NCBI GenBank assembly: GCA_036744635.1
Contig: DAIOHQ010000125.1
Location: 1-13,456 of the forward strand
DNA from: DAIOHQ01 sp036744635
GTDB lineage: Bacteria > Planctomycetota > Phycisphaerae > Tepidisphaerales > Tepidisphaeraceae
Direction of reading: 5' to 3'
DNA: 13,456 bases
The notes beneath the pieces are model-generated. The model was not told the origin of the DNA. It saw nothing but the letters and a program-made list of their open reading frames with translations, and ran no database searches. Both the position numbers and the translations under genes were made by a program. Below are positions 1 to 6,300 of this stretch, piece after piece (position 1 is the stretch's first letter; the number at the start of each line of letters is the position of its first letter).

Positions 1-15
1 CGATTCCCCGACAGG

Positions 16-44
16 AAAAATTATTCTCCGGTGCCAACTGCGGA
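16..44 (-). terminator. Weak candidate terminator after the mla operon
   Basis: On the minus strand, just after the mlaD stop, TCCG (44-41) and CGGA (30-27) can form a 4-5 bp stem around a 10-nt loop. AATTTTT follows a few bases later (to position 16). The stem is short and the T-run is not directly attached, so this is only a candidate. A larger 6-bp pairing, CCCGAC (7-12) with GTCGGG (46-51), encloses it. Confidence 0.25.
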
Positions 45-51
45 AGTCGGG

Positions 52-1320
52 CTAGTCCTTCACCGCTGACCAGAGCTTGTCTTCGACCTGCTTGAACTTG
101 GTGAATGATGCATCCACGCGCTCCATCAGCTTCTGCAGTTGGATCTTGTCGGCGTGGGGGTCGGTCATGGCGTCGCGGAGGGCGCCGGCGGCGTCGTTGA
201 GATCATTCGCTCCCTCGGCGAATTCCCGCGTCGCGTCAAACAGGTTCAGATTGGCCATCTCCCCCTCCTTGGGCTTGTAAAGCAGCCGCCAGGGGCTGCG
301 GCGGATTTCAGCGCTGGCGTTTTTCAGGTTGTCGCTGGTGGTCTTGAGCGAGTCGATCATCTGGTTGAACTTGGACTTGTTGTCGGTGACGACAGACTGC
401 GCGGTGGCGGTGAAGCCTTTGGCGTTGCTCATCGTCGCCTGCACGTCGTCGAGTGTCCGGCCGACTTGGTCCATGCTCGTATCAAGCTTGGCGATCACAC
501 CGTCAATCTGCTTGAGCAGGCCGGGAAACTTGGCGTCGAATTCCTTGATGACGTTGTGCAGCTTGGCCAGCAGGCCGCGAATGTCCGGGCTGCTGTCGCC
601 GAGCAGGTCGCGCAGCTTCACCATCATTTCACTGGTGCGGTCGGCGATCTGTGTCCATTTCTCGAGGGCCGGCCCGCGCACGTCGGCCACCAGTTCCTGG
701 GACTTGTCGGCGAGCTTGCCGTACTTGGCGACGGTGTCGTTCACCTTGGGAACGGTTTGGTCTTTGATCGCCGCGGCGGTTTCGCCGAACTGCTTGACGG
801 TCTGGTTTATGGCGGGAATGGACTGGCGGCGGATGTCGTCCAGCACGCCGTTCAGTCGCTCGGAGACTGGCCCGATGCTGGCGAGGATCTGGCTGAAGGT
901 GCTGGGATTGCCCACCAACGCCACGTCCAACGCCAGCGGCTGGCCGCTGCCAAGGCTCTCAAAATTCAACACGCTGGTGCCGGTAACCATTGACTGAATG
1001 CCGAGCCTCGCGCCCTGCTTCAGGTCGAGCCGGTGCGGGAAGGAGAAGTGGATGTAGATATCTGGTTCCGTCTCCGCGGAAATTTCGGACTTCACGACCT
1101 CGATCTTTTTGACCTCGCCGACCTTGTACCCCCCAACCCGCACCTCATCGCCCACGCGCAGGCCGCCCACGTCATCGGAGAGCTTGAACACCGCCTTGCG
1201 CACCTCCCGGTGTTCGGTAAAGGTGGAGATTCCCTTGATGCCGATGATGATGCCAATCACCAGGGCGATGCTGATGACGATGAACAGGCCGGCTTTGAGG
1301 GCGCTGCGATCTTTTTTCAT
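52..1320 (-). CDS. mlaD: MlaD-type MCE domain protein with long helical tail
   Basis: Substrate-binding MCE subunit of an Mla-type lipid ABC transporter, anchored in the inner membrane and facing the periplasm. The 422-residue product has one N-terminal membrane helix (about 11-29). An MCE domain follows at about 38-125, with the glycine/valine core VGDEVRVGGYKVGEV (56-70) and the pore-loop region around 109-121. From about 140 to 340 it is strongly helical. Helices are punctuated by prolines near 151, 169, 191, 217, 245 and 266, and 166-187 resembles 188-209 as a 22-residue repeat. A SPWRLLYKP motif (342-350) and another helical tail end the protein. E. coli MlaD has only about 180 residues, so this tail is a large extension. 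The start follows the mlaF stop by 8 bp, so this is the last gene of the operon. The ribosome binding site is weak. The family call is firm; the transported lipid and direction are not readable from sequence. Confidence 0.92.
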   Translation of the reverse strand: MKKDRSALKAGLFIVISIALVIGIIIGIKGISTFTEHREVRKAVFKLSDDVGGLRVGDEVRVGGYKVGEVKKIEVVKSEISAETEPDIYIHFSFPHRLDLKQGARLGIQSMVTGTSVLNFESLGSGQPLALDVALVGNPSTFSQILASIGPVSERLNGVLDDIRRQSIPAINQTVKQFGETAAAIKDQTVPKVNDTVAKYGKLADKSQELVADVRGPALEKWTQIADRTSEMMVKLRDLLGDSSPDIRGLLAKLHNVIKEFDAKFPGLLKQIDGVIAKLDTSMDQVGRTLDDVQATMSNAKGFTATAQSVVTDNKSKFNQMIDSLKTTSDNLKNASAEIRRSPWRLLYKPKEGEMANLNLFDATREFAEGANDLNDAAGALRDAMTDPHADKIQLQKLMERVDASFTKFKQVEDKLWSAVKD

Positions 1321-1328
1321 AAATCACT

Positions 1329-2123
1329 TCATTCCTTTTCGGCCCCGAGCAGGTCTTCTTCATATCCGTCCGCGCGGCGGCGGTCGGTCAGCGGGCCTTC
1401 GGTCAGGCCGCCGATGAACTGGCGCACGATGGGATTCTTCGATTCCTTCATTTCTTTTGGCGTGCCGCTGACGATGAACTTGCCGCGGTCAAGCAGGACC
1501 ATGCGGTCGGCCACGCGAAAGGCGGAGTCCATCTCGTGGGTGACGACAACGCTGGTGACGCCCAGCTTCTCGTTCAGATCGATGATGAGCTGGTCGATCT
1601 CGCTGCTGGTCACCGGATCGAGGCCGGCGGACGGCTCGTCATAGAACAGAATCTTGGGGTCGAGCGCCACCGCGCGGGCCAGGCCGGCGCGTTTCTTCAT
1701 GCCGCCGGAAAGCTCCGATGGCATCTTCTCGGCGTGCTGGCGCAGTCCGACCAGCTCGAGCTTGATCTTGACCATGATCTCGATGGTCTCCTCGGGCAGA
1801 TCGGTGTGCTCGCGCAGGGGCAGGGCGACGTTGTCGGCCACGCTCATCGAGTTGAACAGGGCGCCGCTCTGAAACAGTACCCCGATCGACTTGCGGTATT
1901 CGGTCAACTCCTGCACGTTCATTTTAGTCAGGCTCCGGCCCAGGCCGATGATCTCCCCGCCATCGGGGCTCTCGTTGCCGATCATCAGCCGCAGCAGCGT
2001 CGATTTTCCCGAGCCTGAGCCGCCCATCACCACCAGCGTCTCTCCTTCGAATACATCCAGGCGAATGGCATCCAGCACGGTCTTTTCACCGTACCGCTTG
2101 GTGACGCTGAGAACCTGGATCAT
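1329..2123 (-). CDS. mlaF: MlaF-type ABC transporter ATPase
   Basis: Cytoplasmic ATPase that would drive the MlaE permease encoded just upstream. With the start at 2123 it has 264 residues, usual for the family. All ABC motifs are intact: Walker A GGSGSGKST (34-42), Q-loop Gln85, signature LSGGM (138-142), Walker B ILFYDEP (158-164) followed by the D-loop SAGLDP, and the switch histidine in VVVTHEMDS (His196). The start is uncertain. ATGs at 2147 and 2135 are in frame, and 2147 would overlap the mlaE stop by 7 bp. An AAAAGGG purine stretch (2136-2142) lies 12 bases before 2123 but directly touches 2135. From 2123 the N-terminus MIQVLSVTKRYG matches the family best. The open frame continues to 2279 inside mlaE, but that part reads as arginine-rich shadow. 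Confidence 0.92.
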   Translation of the reverse strand: MIQVLSVTKRYGEKTVLDAIRLDVFEGETLVVMGGSGSGKSTLLRLMIGNESPDGGEIIGLGRSLTKMNVQELTEYRKSIGVLFQSGALFNSMSVADNVALPLREHTDLPEETIEIMVKIKLELVGLRQHAEKMPSELSGGMKKRAGLARAVALDPKILFYDEPSAGLDPVTSSEIDQLIIDLNEKLGVTSVVVTHEMDSAFRVADRMVLLDRGKFIVSGTPKEMKESKNPIVRQFIGGLTEGPLTDRRRADGYEEDLLGAEKE

Positions 2124-2140
2124 CGCGTCAGGCATCCCTT

Positions 2141-2950
2141 TTACCATCCGAGAAAATAAAACACGCCGGTGAAGAGCAGGTCGACGGAGATCAGAGCGAC
2201 GATCGTCAGCACCACGGTGCGGGTGGTGGCGACGCCGACGCCCTGGGCGCCGCCGCTGACGCTGAGTCCGAGTGTACATGCCAGTCCGCTGATCAACGTG
2301 CCGAAGCAGCCGGCCTTGACCAGGCCGGTGATAAAATCCTGGAGCTTCACGATCGTGAACGTGTGTTCAATGTACTGGCTGCTGCCGATGCCGAGGAACG
2401 CCACCGACACGAAAAGTCCGCCGAGGACGCCGAGCAAGTCGCCGACCACCGCGACGCACACCATCATGATCGACGTCGCGACCACCCGCGGAACCACCAG
2501 AAAACGGATGGGGTTGATGGCCTGCGCCTGCATCGCCTCGATCTCTTCGGAGACGACCATGGTGCCCACTTCGGCCGCGATGGAGGCGCCGGCGAATCCA
2601 GTGAGCACGATGGCGCTGACCAGCGGCCCGAGCTCGCGAAAGATGGCCACCGAGATAATGTCGGCGACCTTCGCCACCATGCCGAAATCGCGCAGGATCG
2701 GCGCCATCTGGAACGCCAGGATCGCCCCGATGCAGAAGAGCACCAGCGAGACGATGGGGATGCTTTTGACCCCAACGCGGTTCATCTGGAACCAGAGATT
2801 GGACCAGCCCAGCCGGCGCCCGCGCTTGGTAAACAGCGCCGCCGGCAACGTCACGGCGGTGTCCCAAAGCAGATACCCCAGCCGCCCGAGGAACGCCAGC
2901 GTCTCCAGCGCGCTATTTCCGATGATTTCAACGGGTGCAAGGGGATTCAT
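2141..2950 (-). CDS. mlaE: MlaE-type lipid ABC transporter permease
   Basis: Inner-membrane permease of the Mla lipid transporter, 269 residues with about five or six hydrophobic segments (roughly 62-82, 103-125, 150-185, 205-230, 243-267). The family core RELGPLVSAIVLTG (105-118), the following GASIAAEVGTM (121-131) and the glutamate-rich EEIEAM loop (135-140) are clear. The arginine that E. coli MlaE has just after the conserved glycine (AGRVGS) is phenylalanine here (Phe119). The start lies 18 bp after the STAS gene stop with no visible Shine-Dalgarno, and the end is a few bases from the mlaF start. Order STAS-mlaE-mlaF-mlaD and tight spacing support one transcript. Assignment to the MlaE/permease family is secure; substrate and direction are inferred. 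Confidence 0.93.
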   Translation of the reverse strand: MNPLAPVEIIGNSALETLAFLGRLGYLLWDTAVTLPAALFTKRGRRLGWSNLWFQMNRVGVKSIPIVSLVLFCIGAILAFQMAPILRDFGMVAKVADIISVAIFRELGPLVSAIVLTGFAGASIAAEVGTMVVSEEIEAMQAQAINPIRFLVVPRVVATSIMMVCVAVVGDLLGVLGGLFVSVAFLGIGSSQYIEHTFTIVKLQDFITGLVKAGCFGTLISGLACTLGLSVSGGAQGVGVATTRTVVLTIVALISVDLLFTGVFYFLGW

Positions 2951-2968
2951 TGTTGCAAGAAAAGTGTC

Positions 2969-3328
2969 TCACTTCGTCCGCGCTTCGGCTTCATCTTTGG
3001 TGACGACGAAAATCGAGTCGAGCCGGGCGATTTCAAGAAGACCCTTCACCCGCGGCTGCAGGTTTGTCAGGTAGATCTTGCCGCCGTGCTTGCGGATGCG
3101 TTGCAGTGACTCGACCAGCACGGCGATGGCGCTGCTGTCCATGTAGGGCACCTGTGAAAGGTTCAAGATGAGCTTTTTCGGCTCGGCCTGCATCAGCACA
3201 TCCAGCAGGGCGGTGCGCATTTCCGGGCTGTTGTGCAGGTCAATTTCGCCGCGGATGGCGGCGGTCACGACGTCGCCGTCCTGCCTGGCGTCGGCCACGA
3301 GATCGGTGCCGGTTGTCAACTTGGCCAT
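2969..3328 (-). CDS. STAS-domain protein (anti-sigma antagonist or MlaB-like)
   Basis: A single STAS domain filling all 119 residues. The pattern is strand, then a first helix with NSPEMRTALLDVL, then strand LILNLSQV, then the loop MDSSAIAVLVESL (63-75). This loop matches the SpoIIAA/RsbV phosphorylation loop, whose second serine (here Ser66) is phosphorylated by an RsbW-type kinase. The usual DSSGLG glycines are alanines here. The gene lies between an RsbW-like ATPase gene and mlaE. It may be the antagonist partner of that kinase, or the MlaB-like cytoplasmic subunit that binds MlaF; sequence alone cannot separate these. A good Shine-Dalgarno (AGAGGA, 3334-3339) sits 5 bases before the ATG, which fixes the start. 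Confidence 0.9.
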   Translation of the reverse strand: MAKLTTGTDLVADARQDGDVVTAAIRGEIDLHNSPEMRTALLDVLMQAEPKKLILNLSQVPYMDSSAIAVLVESLQRIRKHGGKIYLTNLQPRVKGLLEIARLDSIFVVTKDEAEARTK

Positions 3329-3333
3329 AACGG

Positions 3334-3339
3334 TCCTCT
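3334..3339 (-). promoter_or_regulatory. Shine-Dalgarno of the STAS gene
   Basis: AGAGGA on the minus strand, 5 bases before the ATG at 3328. It is one of the few clear ribosome binding sites in this operon and supports strong independent initiation of the STAS gene. Confidence 0.65.
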
Positions 3340-3352
3340 ACAAACTCGGTGT

Positions 3353-3820
3353 TCAGGTTTGTGCCTTGGTACTGTCTGCGCCGGGCGTGGAACTGTCCAC
3401 TGTCTTGCGTTTGCGGATGGTCAGCAACATGCCATCCGGCTGTGGAGTGTAGCGCACGTCGTCCGTCAAACGCTTCAGGCAGATCAGGCCCAACCCGCCG
3501 GGCGTCAAAGGATCATAGGGCGGCGGTGGGCGCAAGGTGGGATCGACGCCATTGCCCCAGTCGCGAATGCTTAGCAAGAGCTCGCCATCGGCAATCTCGG
3601 CGGTGATGGCGATAGGCTTGTCGGTGGCGCCCTCATAGGCGTGGCGGATGATGTTGGCCAGCGCCTCATTGAGACACAAACCGACTTCCGCGACCGCCAT
3701 CTCGGACAGGCCATGAAGGGCGCAGAAGTTTTCCACATTCTTGCGGATGGCGGCGATGTGGCGCGGATGGCTTTCCATTGCCAGTTCGATGCGCTCGGGA
3801 TGGTCGTGGGGCGGTTGCAT
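3353..3820 (-). CDS. RsbW-like serine kinase / anti-sigma factor ATPase
   Basis: A 155-residue protein of the RsbW/SpoIIAB GHKL ATPase family (HATPase_c_2). N-box: NEALANIIRHAY (51-62), with Glu52 and Asn56 in catalytic and Mg-binding positions. G1 box: RDWGNGVDP (86-94). G2 box: GGLGLICLKRL (108-118). Such proteins phosphorylate a STAS antagonist and often sequester a sigma factor. A STAS gene follows 24 bp downstream, so the two probably form a partner-switching pair. No sigma factor gene is in the window. The start lies 4 bp after the lipoprotein stop, without an evident Shine-Dalgarno, suggesting coupling. The Ser/Thr-rich C-terminal tail (140-155) falls outside the fold. The family call is strong; the target is unknown. 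Confidence 0.9.
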   Translation of the reverse strand: MQPPHDHPERIELAMESHPRHIAAIRKNVENFCALHGLSEMAVAEVGLCLNEALANIIRHAYEGATDKPIAITAEIADGELLLSIRDWGNGVDPTLRPPPPYDPLTPGGLGLICLKRLTDDVRYTPQPDGMLLTIRKRKTVDSSTPGADSTKAQT

Positions 3821-3824
3821 TCAG

Positions 3825-4172
3825 TCACGGTTGCTTTTTGGGTTTGGCTGCCAGTTCTTCGCCTGCCAGCCACTTCCGCCAGACATCCACGGCCGGGCGC
3901 CGATCGCGTTCATCCTGGTAATAGCGATAGCCAAAATCGTCGCCGACCAGCCGCTGCAGCGCCTCGATGGCATAAAAGCGGACGGCCGGGTCGTCGCTGT
4001 CGAGGTCCTTTACGAGTTGCCGTGACACTTCAATGTCACCGTGGCGGACCGCCTGCTTGATGGCGGGAATCTTGACGGATGGGTCGGGATCGCCAACGCT
4101 CAGCGGCCGCGAAGGGTGCGTGCATCCCGTCGCGGAGAGCGCCAACACGATCAATCCAGGCCAGGACCGCAT
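3825..4172 (-). CDS. Small HEAT-like repeat lipoprotein
   Basis: Probable lipoprotein of 115 residues. A short hydrophobic signal (LIVLALSATGC) ends at a lipobox-like cysteine (Cys17). The rest is helical, with a HEAT-like unit around DLDSDDPAVRFYAIEALQRLVG and a following WRKWL helix. HEAT repeats bind proteins, but no partner can be named. The ATG at 4172 is chosen because TGGAGG (4176-4181) lies 3 bases before it; a TTG at 4175 directly abuts that site and is unlikely. It is the first gene of the operon that continues into the RsbW-like, STAS and mla genes. It could act at the envelope with the transporter or as a sensor for the regulatory pair; both are guesses from position. Confidence 0.75.
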   Translation of the reverse strand: MRSWPGLIVLALSATGCTHPSRPLSVGDPDPSVKIPAIKQAVRHGDIEVSRQLVKDLDSDDPAVRFYAIEALQRLVGDDFGYRYYQDERDRRPAVDVWRKWLAGEELAAKPKKQP

Positions 4173-4175
4173 CAA

Positions 4176-4181
4176 CCTCCA
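4176..4181 (-). promoter_or_regulatory. Shine-Dalgarno of the lipoprotein gene
   Basis: TGGAGG on the minus strand, 3 bases before the ATG at 4172 and directly touching the alternative TTG at 4175. It favours the ATG start. Confidence 0.55.
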
Positions 4182-4195
4182 GGCGCACGATAAAC

Positions 4196-4216
4196 TCGCC
4201 GGAAACGCACCGGCGA
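4196..4216 (-). promoter_or_regulatory. Leader hairpin upstream of the lipoprotein-mla operon
   Basis: A perfect 7-bp inverted repeat, TCGCCGG (4196-4202) and CCGGCGA (4210-4216), with a 7-nt loop. It lies about 24 bases upstream of the lipoprotein start codon and downstream of the candidate -10 box, so it would be in the 5' untranslated RNA. It might affect mRNA stability or translation, or be an operator at DNA level. It has no T-run and is not a normal terminator. Confidence 0.4.
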
Positions 4217-4237
4217 AACGTCCGATAACGTCGCACC

Positions 4238-4267
4238 AGTATAAGATTTCTGCCGGCGCGCTGTCTC
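4238..4267 (-). promoter_or_regulatory. Candidate sigma70-type promoter for the mla operon
   Basis: On the minus strand, GAGACA (4267-4262, 4 of 6 matches to TTGACA) and TATACT (4243-4238, 5 of 6 matches to TATAAT) are 18 bp apart. Transcription would start about 60 bases before the lipoprotein ATG and include the 4196-4216 hairpin. Promoter rules in the presumed phylum are poorly defined, so this is a candidate only. Confidence 0.4.
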
Positions 4268-4325
4268 CATCATCGGCAACCTGCTGTGAAATGAATCAAT
4301 GGCGCGGTGCGAACCGGCGCAGCCA

Positions 4326-4337
4326 ACAGTATACTGT
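4326..4337 (+). promoter_or_regulatory. 12-bp palindrome overlapping a -10 box
   Basis: ACAGTATACTGT is a perfect 12-bp palindrome that contains TATACT (4330-4335), a near-consensus -10 box on both strands. Transcription would start near 4342, giving a leader of about a dozen bases before the ATG at 4355. No good -35 is seen; GTGCGA at 4307-4312 matches 3 of 6. The palindrome could be an operator placed to block the promoter. Confidence 0.4.
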
Positions 4338-4344
4338 GTGGCAT

Positions 4345-4350
4345 GAGGAG
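4345..4350 (+). promoter_or_regulatory. Shine-Dalgarno deciding the start at 4355
   Basis: GAGGAG lies 4 bases before the ATG at 4355. The in-frame ATG at 4343 overlaps the site, and the more distant one at 4307 has no such site, so 4355 is the best start. Confidence 0.7.
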
Positions 4351-4354
4351 AACC

Positions 4355-5215
4355 ATGCATTTGAAGACATTGCCGAGTTTGCTCTGCGTGCTGGCGCTGT
4401 GCGGATGCCCCCCCTGGGCGCGCGCGGATGAATCAGCCTGGGAGGTGATGCGCTTTGGCGGGGCGAAGAAGACGGCGGTCGCGGGGAAGGATACGATGGT
4501 GTTGACGGTAACGCCGGCGGCCGCGGGGGAGGGAAAGCGGCTGAATATCGTGGTGCCCAACGATCCACCCACGGGGCCATACCATCCTGACGCCACCATG
4601 ATGGCCACGATAAGCATCCTGAAAAATGGGGAGGTGCTGATGCTTCGCTACGACGAGCGGGGCGGGCAAAAGACGCTCACGCAGCTTTCGCCGTATCAAC
4701 TCAAGCCGGGGGAGGATTCTCCGAAGGGATACGTGTTTTCCGGGATGAAGGAGGAAGCGGCTGGAGATCAAACGGTGGTTACCGTCAAGTTCATCAAGCT
4801 GGGGCAGACGACGACGGCCATCATTCCCAACAAGAAATACGGCAACAAGATGGCGCCGGTGAAAGCGACCATGGAACTGGTGCAGAAGCTGCGCAGCGGG
4901 GACGTGGTCGAGGTGGATTTTCAAAAGGGGGATGACAAGAACACGATCCAGAAGATCGAACTATATATTCCGTGGACGGCGGGTGAACTGGTGAAATTCA
5001 CCGAGACGGACGTTCCCGGCCAGCGGGGGCTGCAGGTAAAGAGCGGCGACAAGGCCGAGACGATCATCCTGGCCGGAACCATGCAGGGTGATAGTTGGAA
5101 AACCAACGAACGGCTGGCCAAGATTGCCGACAAGCTCAAGCCCGGCCGGATGATCGAATATCGCCTGGTAGAGCAGGAGGGGAAGAAGTATGTGAAGGAT
5201 CTGCAGGGGAAGTAA
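4355..5215 (+). CDS. Exported protein of unknown function
   Basis: I do not recognise this 286-residue protein. The N-terminus has a signal peptide (KTLPSLLCVLALCGCPPWARA) with a probable signal peptidase I site after Ala-Arg-Ala (about residue 24). LCGC (15-18) could instead be read as a lipobox, so a lipoprotein is possible. The mature part is charged, soluble and mostly beta-like. Two segments look alike: 169-203 (VQKLRSGDVVEVDF inside) and 251-284 (ADKLKPGRMIEYRL inside). Each is a short helix, a K-L-basic-x-G turn and strands. This suggests an internal duplication of a small fold. It is the only plus-strand gene, has its own candidate promoter and converges on the prenyltransferase-repeat gene with a 17-bp gap. 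No catalytic motif is seen. Confidence 0.8.
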   Translation: MHLKTLPSLLCVLALCGCPPWARADESAWEVMRFGGAKKTAVAGKDTMVLTVTPAAAGEGKRLNIVVPNDPPTGPYHPDATMMATISILKNGEVLMLRYDERGGQKTLTQLSPYQLKPGEDSPKGYVFSGMKEEAAGDQTVVTVKFIKLGQTTTAIIPNKKYGNKMAPVKATMELVQKLRSGDVVEVDFQKGDDKNTIQKIELYIPWTAGELVKFTETDVPGQRGLQVKSGDKAETIILAGTMQGDSWKTNERLAKIADKLKPGRMIEYRLVEQEGKKYVKDLQGK

Positions 5216-5232
5216 AAAGCCGTGCGAGAAGA

Positions 5233-6300
5233 CTAGCGCTGATAGATCGGGAGCAGCCGGTAGGGGACTTCCAGAGTGAGCAGCGCCATGGCAGTGGCGT
5301 AGATGCGCCCGGGTTCCTGCCCGACCTTGGAAACCGGCCAGCCGCCGTCGGGCATCTGCAGGTTGCTGAGGCGCTGGCGGGCGTTGACCCAGAGCGGCGG
5401 CCAGGTGGGTTCGCCGGCCTGGAAAGCGGCCTGCGTGGCGTAGTAGAGCGAATAGTGGAACATCGGCGTATCTTCCGTCACCGCATTGGTGGCGAGATAT
5501 TTTGCCGCCTCGGCCAACTCGGGATGTTCAATTGAATCCAGCAGGTAAAGGCTGAGCACCGCGATGCCGGTGATGCCGGGGGTGGCGCCGCCGCCGGGCT
5601 GATAGGCGAAGCCTTTTTGGGCCGGGATGTAGCATTTCAAGACGAACTGGGCGGCGCGTTTCACCCGATCTTTAGGCACGTCAAAACCGGCGTTCTGGGC
5701 GGCGCGCAGGGCCAGGGCATTCCATCCCGTAAGCGACATGTCGCTGTCGGCAGCGCCAGGTTCATAGCGCCAACCGCCGGCGAAGGCTTCGCCCTTGGCG
5801 ACATCCTGCGCCTGGTAGATCAGCTTGAGCGCGGATTGGAGCACGGGACGCAGTTTCTGGCGGCGCTCGGCATCTTCCACGCCATAGGCCTCGGTCAGCG
5901 CCAGGGTGACGATGCCCTGGCCATACATGCGGCTGCCGTCGGCCCGGCCGAAATATCCGTCGGGCTGGGCCTGTTTGATGAGGAAGTCAATGGCAGCGCG
6001 GACGTTGTCGCGATATTTGCCGGCGTCGGGAACATGGCCGGCGGCCAGGAAGGACATCAGCGACAGCCCGGTGGCAGCGCATTTGGGCGCGGCAACGCCG
6101 TCGAAGGAGCCGTCGGGATTTTGCGATTTAGCGAGAAATGCCAGGCCATTGTCGATGCGCCGATCGAGCTCTTCGTTGAGACCGTCGGTGGCGGGTGCAT
6201 CGGCGGCGGAGGTGAAGCTGCAGAGGAGGGTGAGGGATAACAAGAGAGTCAGGATGACAACGCGCAGCCACAGCGAACGTCGGGAATGCGATGATGTCAT
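5233..6300 (-). CDS. Exported prenyltransferase/squalene-cyclase repeat protein
   Basis: Predicted secreted alpha/alpha-toroid protein of 355 residues. A basic n-region and hydrophobic core (9-28) form a signal peptide, with cleavage likely near 32. QW-type repeats follow: QNPDGSFDG (60-68), QPDGYFGR (112-119), GGWRYEPG (175-182), GFAYQPGGG (230-238) and QMPDGGWP (315-322), each followed by a helix. The acidic DxDD motif of squalene-hopene cyclases is absent and the protein is about half their size, so it is probably not a terpene cyclase; similar proteins often follow Bat-type genes in planctomycetes. The ATG at 6300 is chosen because it directly precedes the signal peptide, but it lies inside an inverted repeat and lacks a Shine-Dalgarno. 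An in-frame ATG at 6429 overlaps the upstream stop (TGATG) and would add 43 residues. Confidence 0.85.
   Translation of the reverse strand: MTSSHSRRSLWLRVVILTLLLSLTLLCSFTSAADAPATDGLNEELDRRIDNGLAFLAKSQNPDGSFDGVAAPKCAATGLSLMSFLAAGHVPDAGKYRDNVRAAIDFLIKQAQPDGYFGRADGSRMYGQGIVTLALTEAYGVEDAERRQKLRPVLQSALKLIYQAQDVAKGEAFAGGWRYEPGAADSDMSLTGWNALALRAAQNAGFDVPKDRVKRAAQFVLKCYIPAQKGFAYQPGGGATPGITGIAVLSLYLLDSIEHPELAEAAKYLATNAVTEDTPMFHYSLYYATQAAFQAGEPTWPPLWVNARQRLSNLQMPDGGWPVSKVGQEPGRIYATAMALLTLEVPYRLLPIYQR

Noticed and set aside
2124..2279. N-terminal extension of the MlaF ATPase
   Set aside because: The extension is arginine-rich and is the shadow of the mlaE 3' end; family alignment starts at or near MIQ.
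4326..4337. LexA (SOS) box at the palindrome
   Set aside because: The order is ACAG...CTGT with a short centre, opposite to the CTGT-N8-ACAG arrangement of the enterobacterial box.
5216..5232. Bidirectional terminator between the converging genes
   Set aside because: Only 17 bp, with no convincing stem or T-run.
5233..6300. Squalene-hopene cyclase enzyme
   Set aside because: About half the usual length, exported, and no DxDD motif; only the structural repeats are shared.
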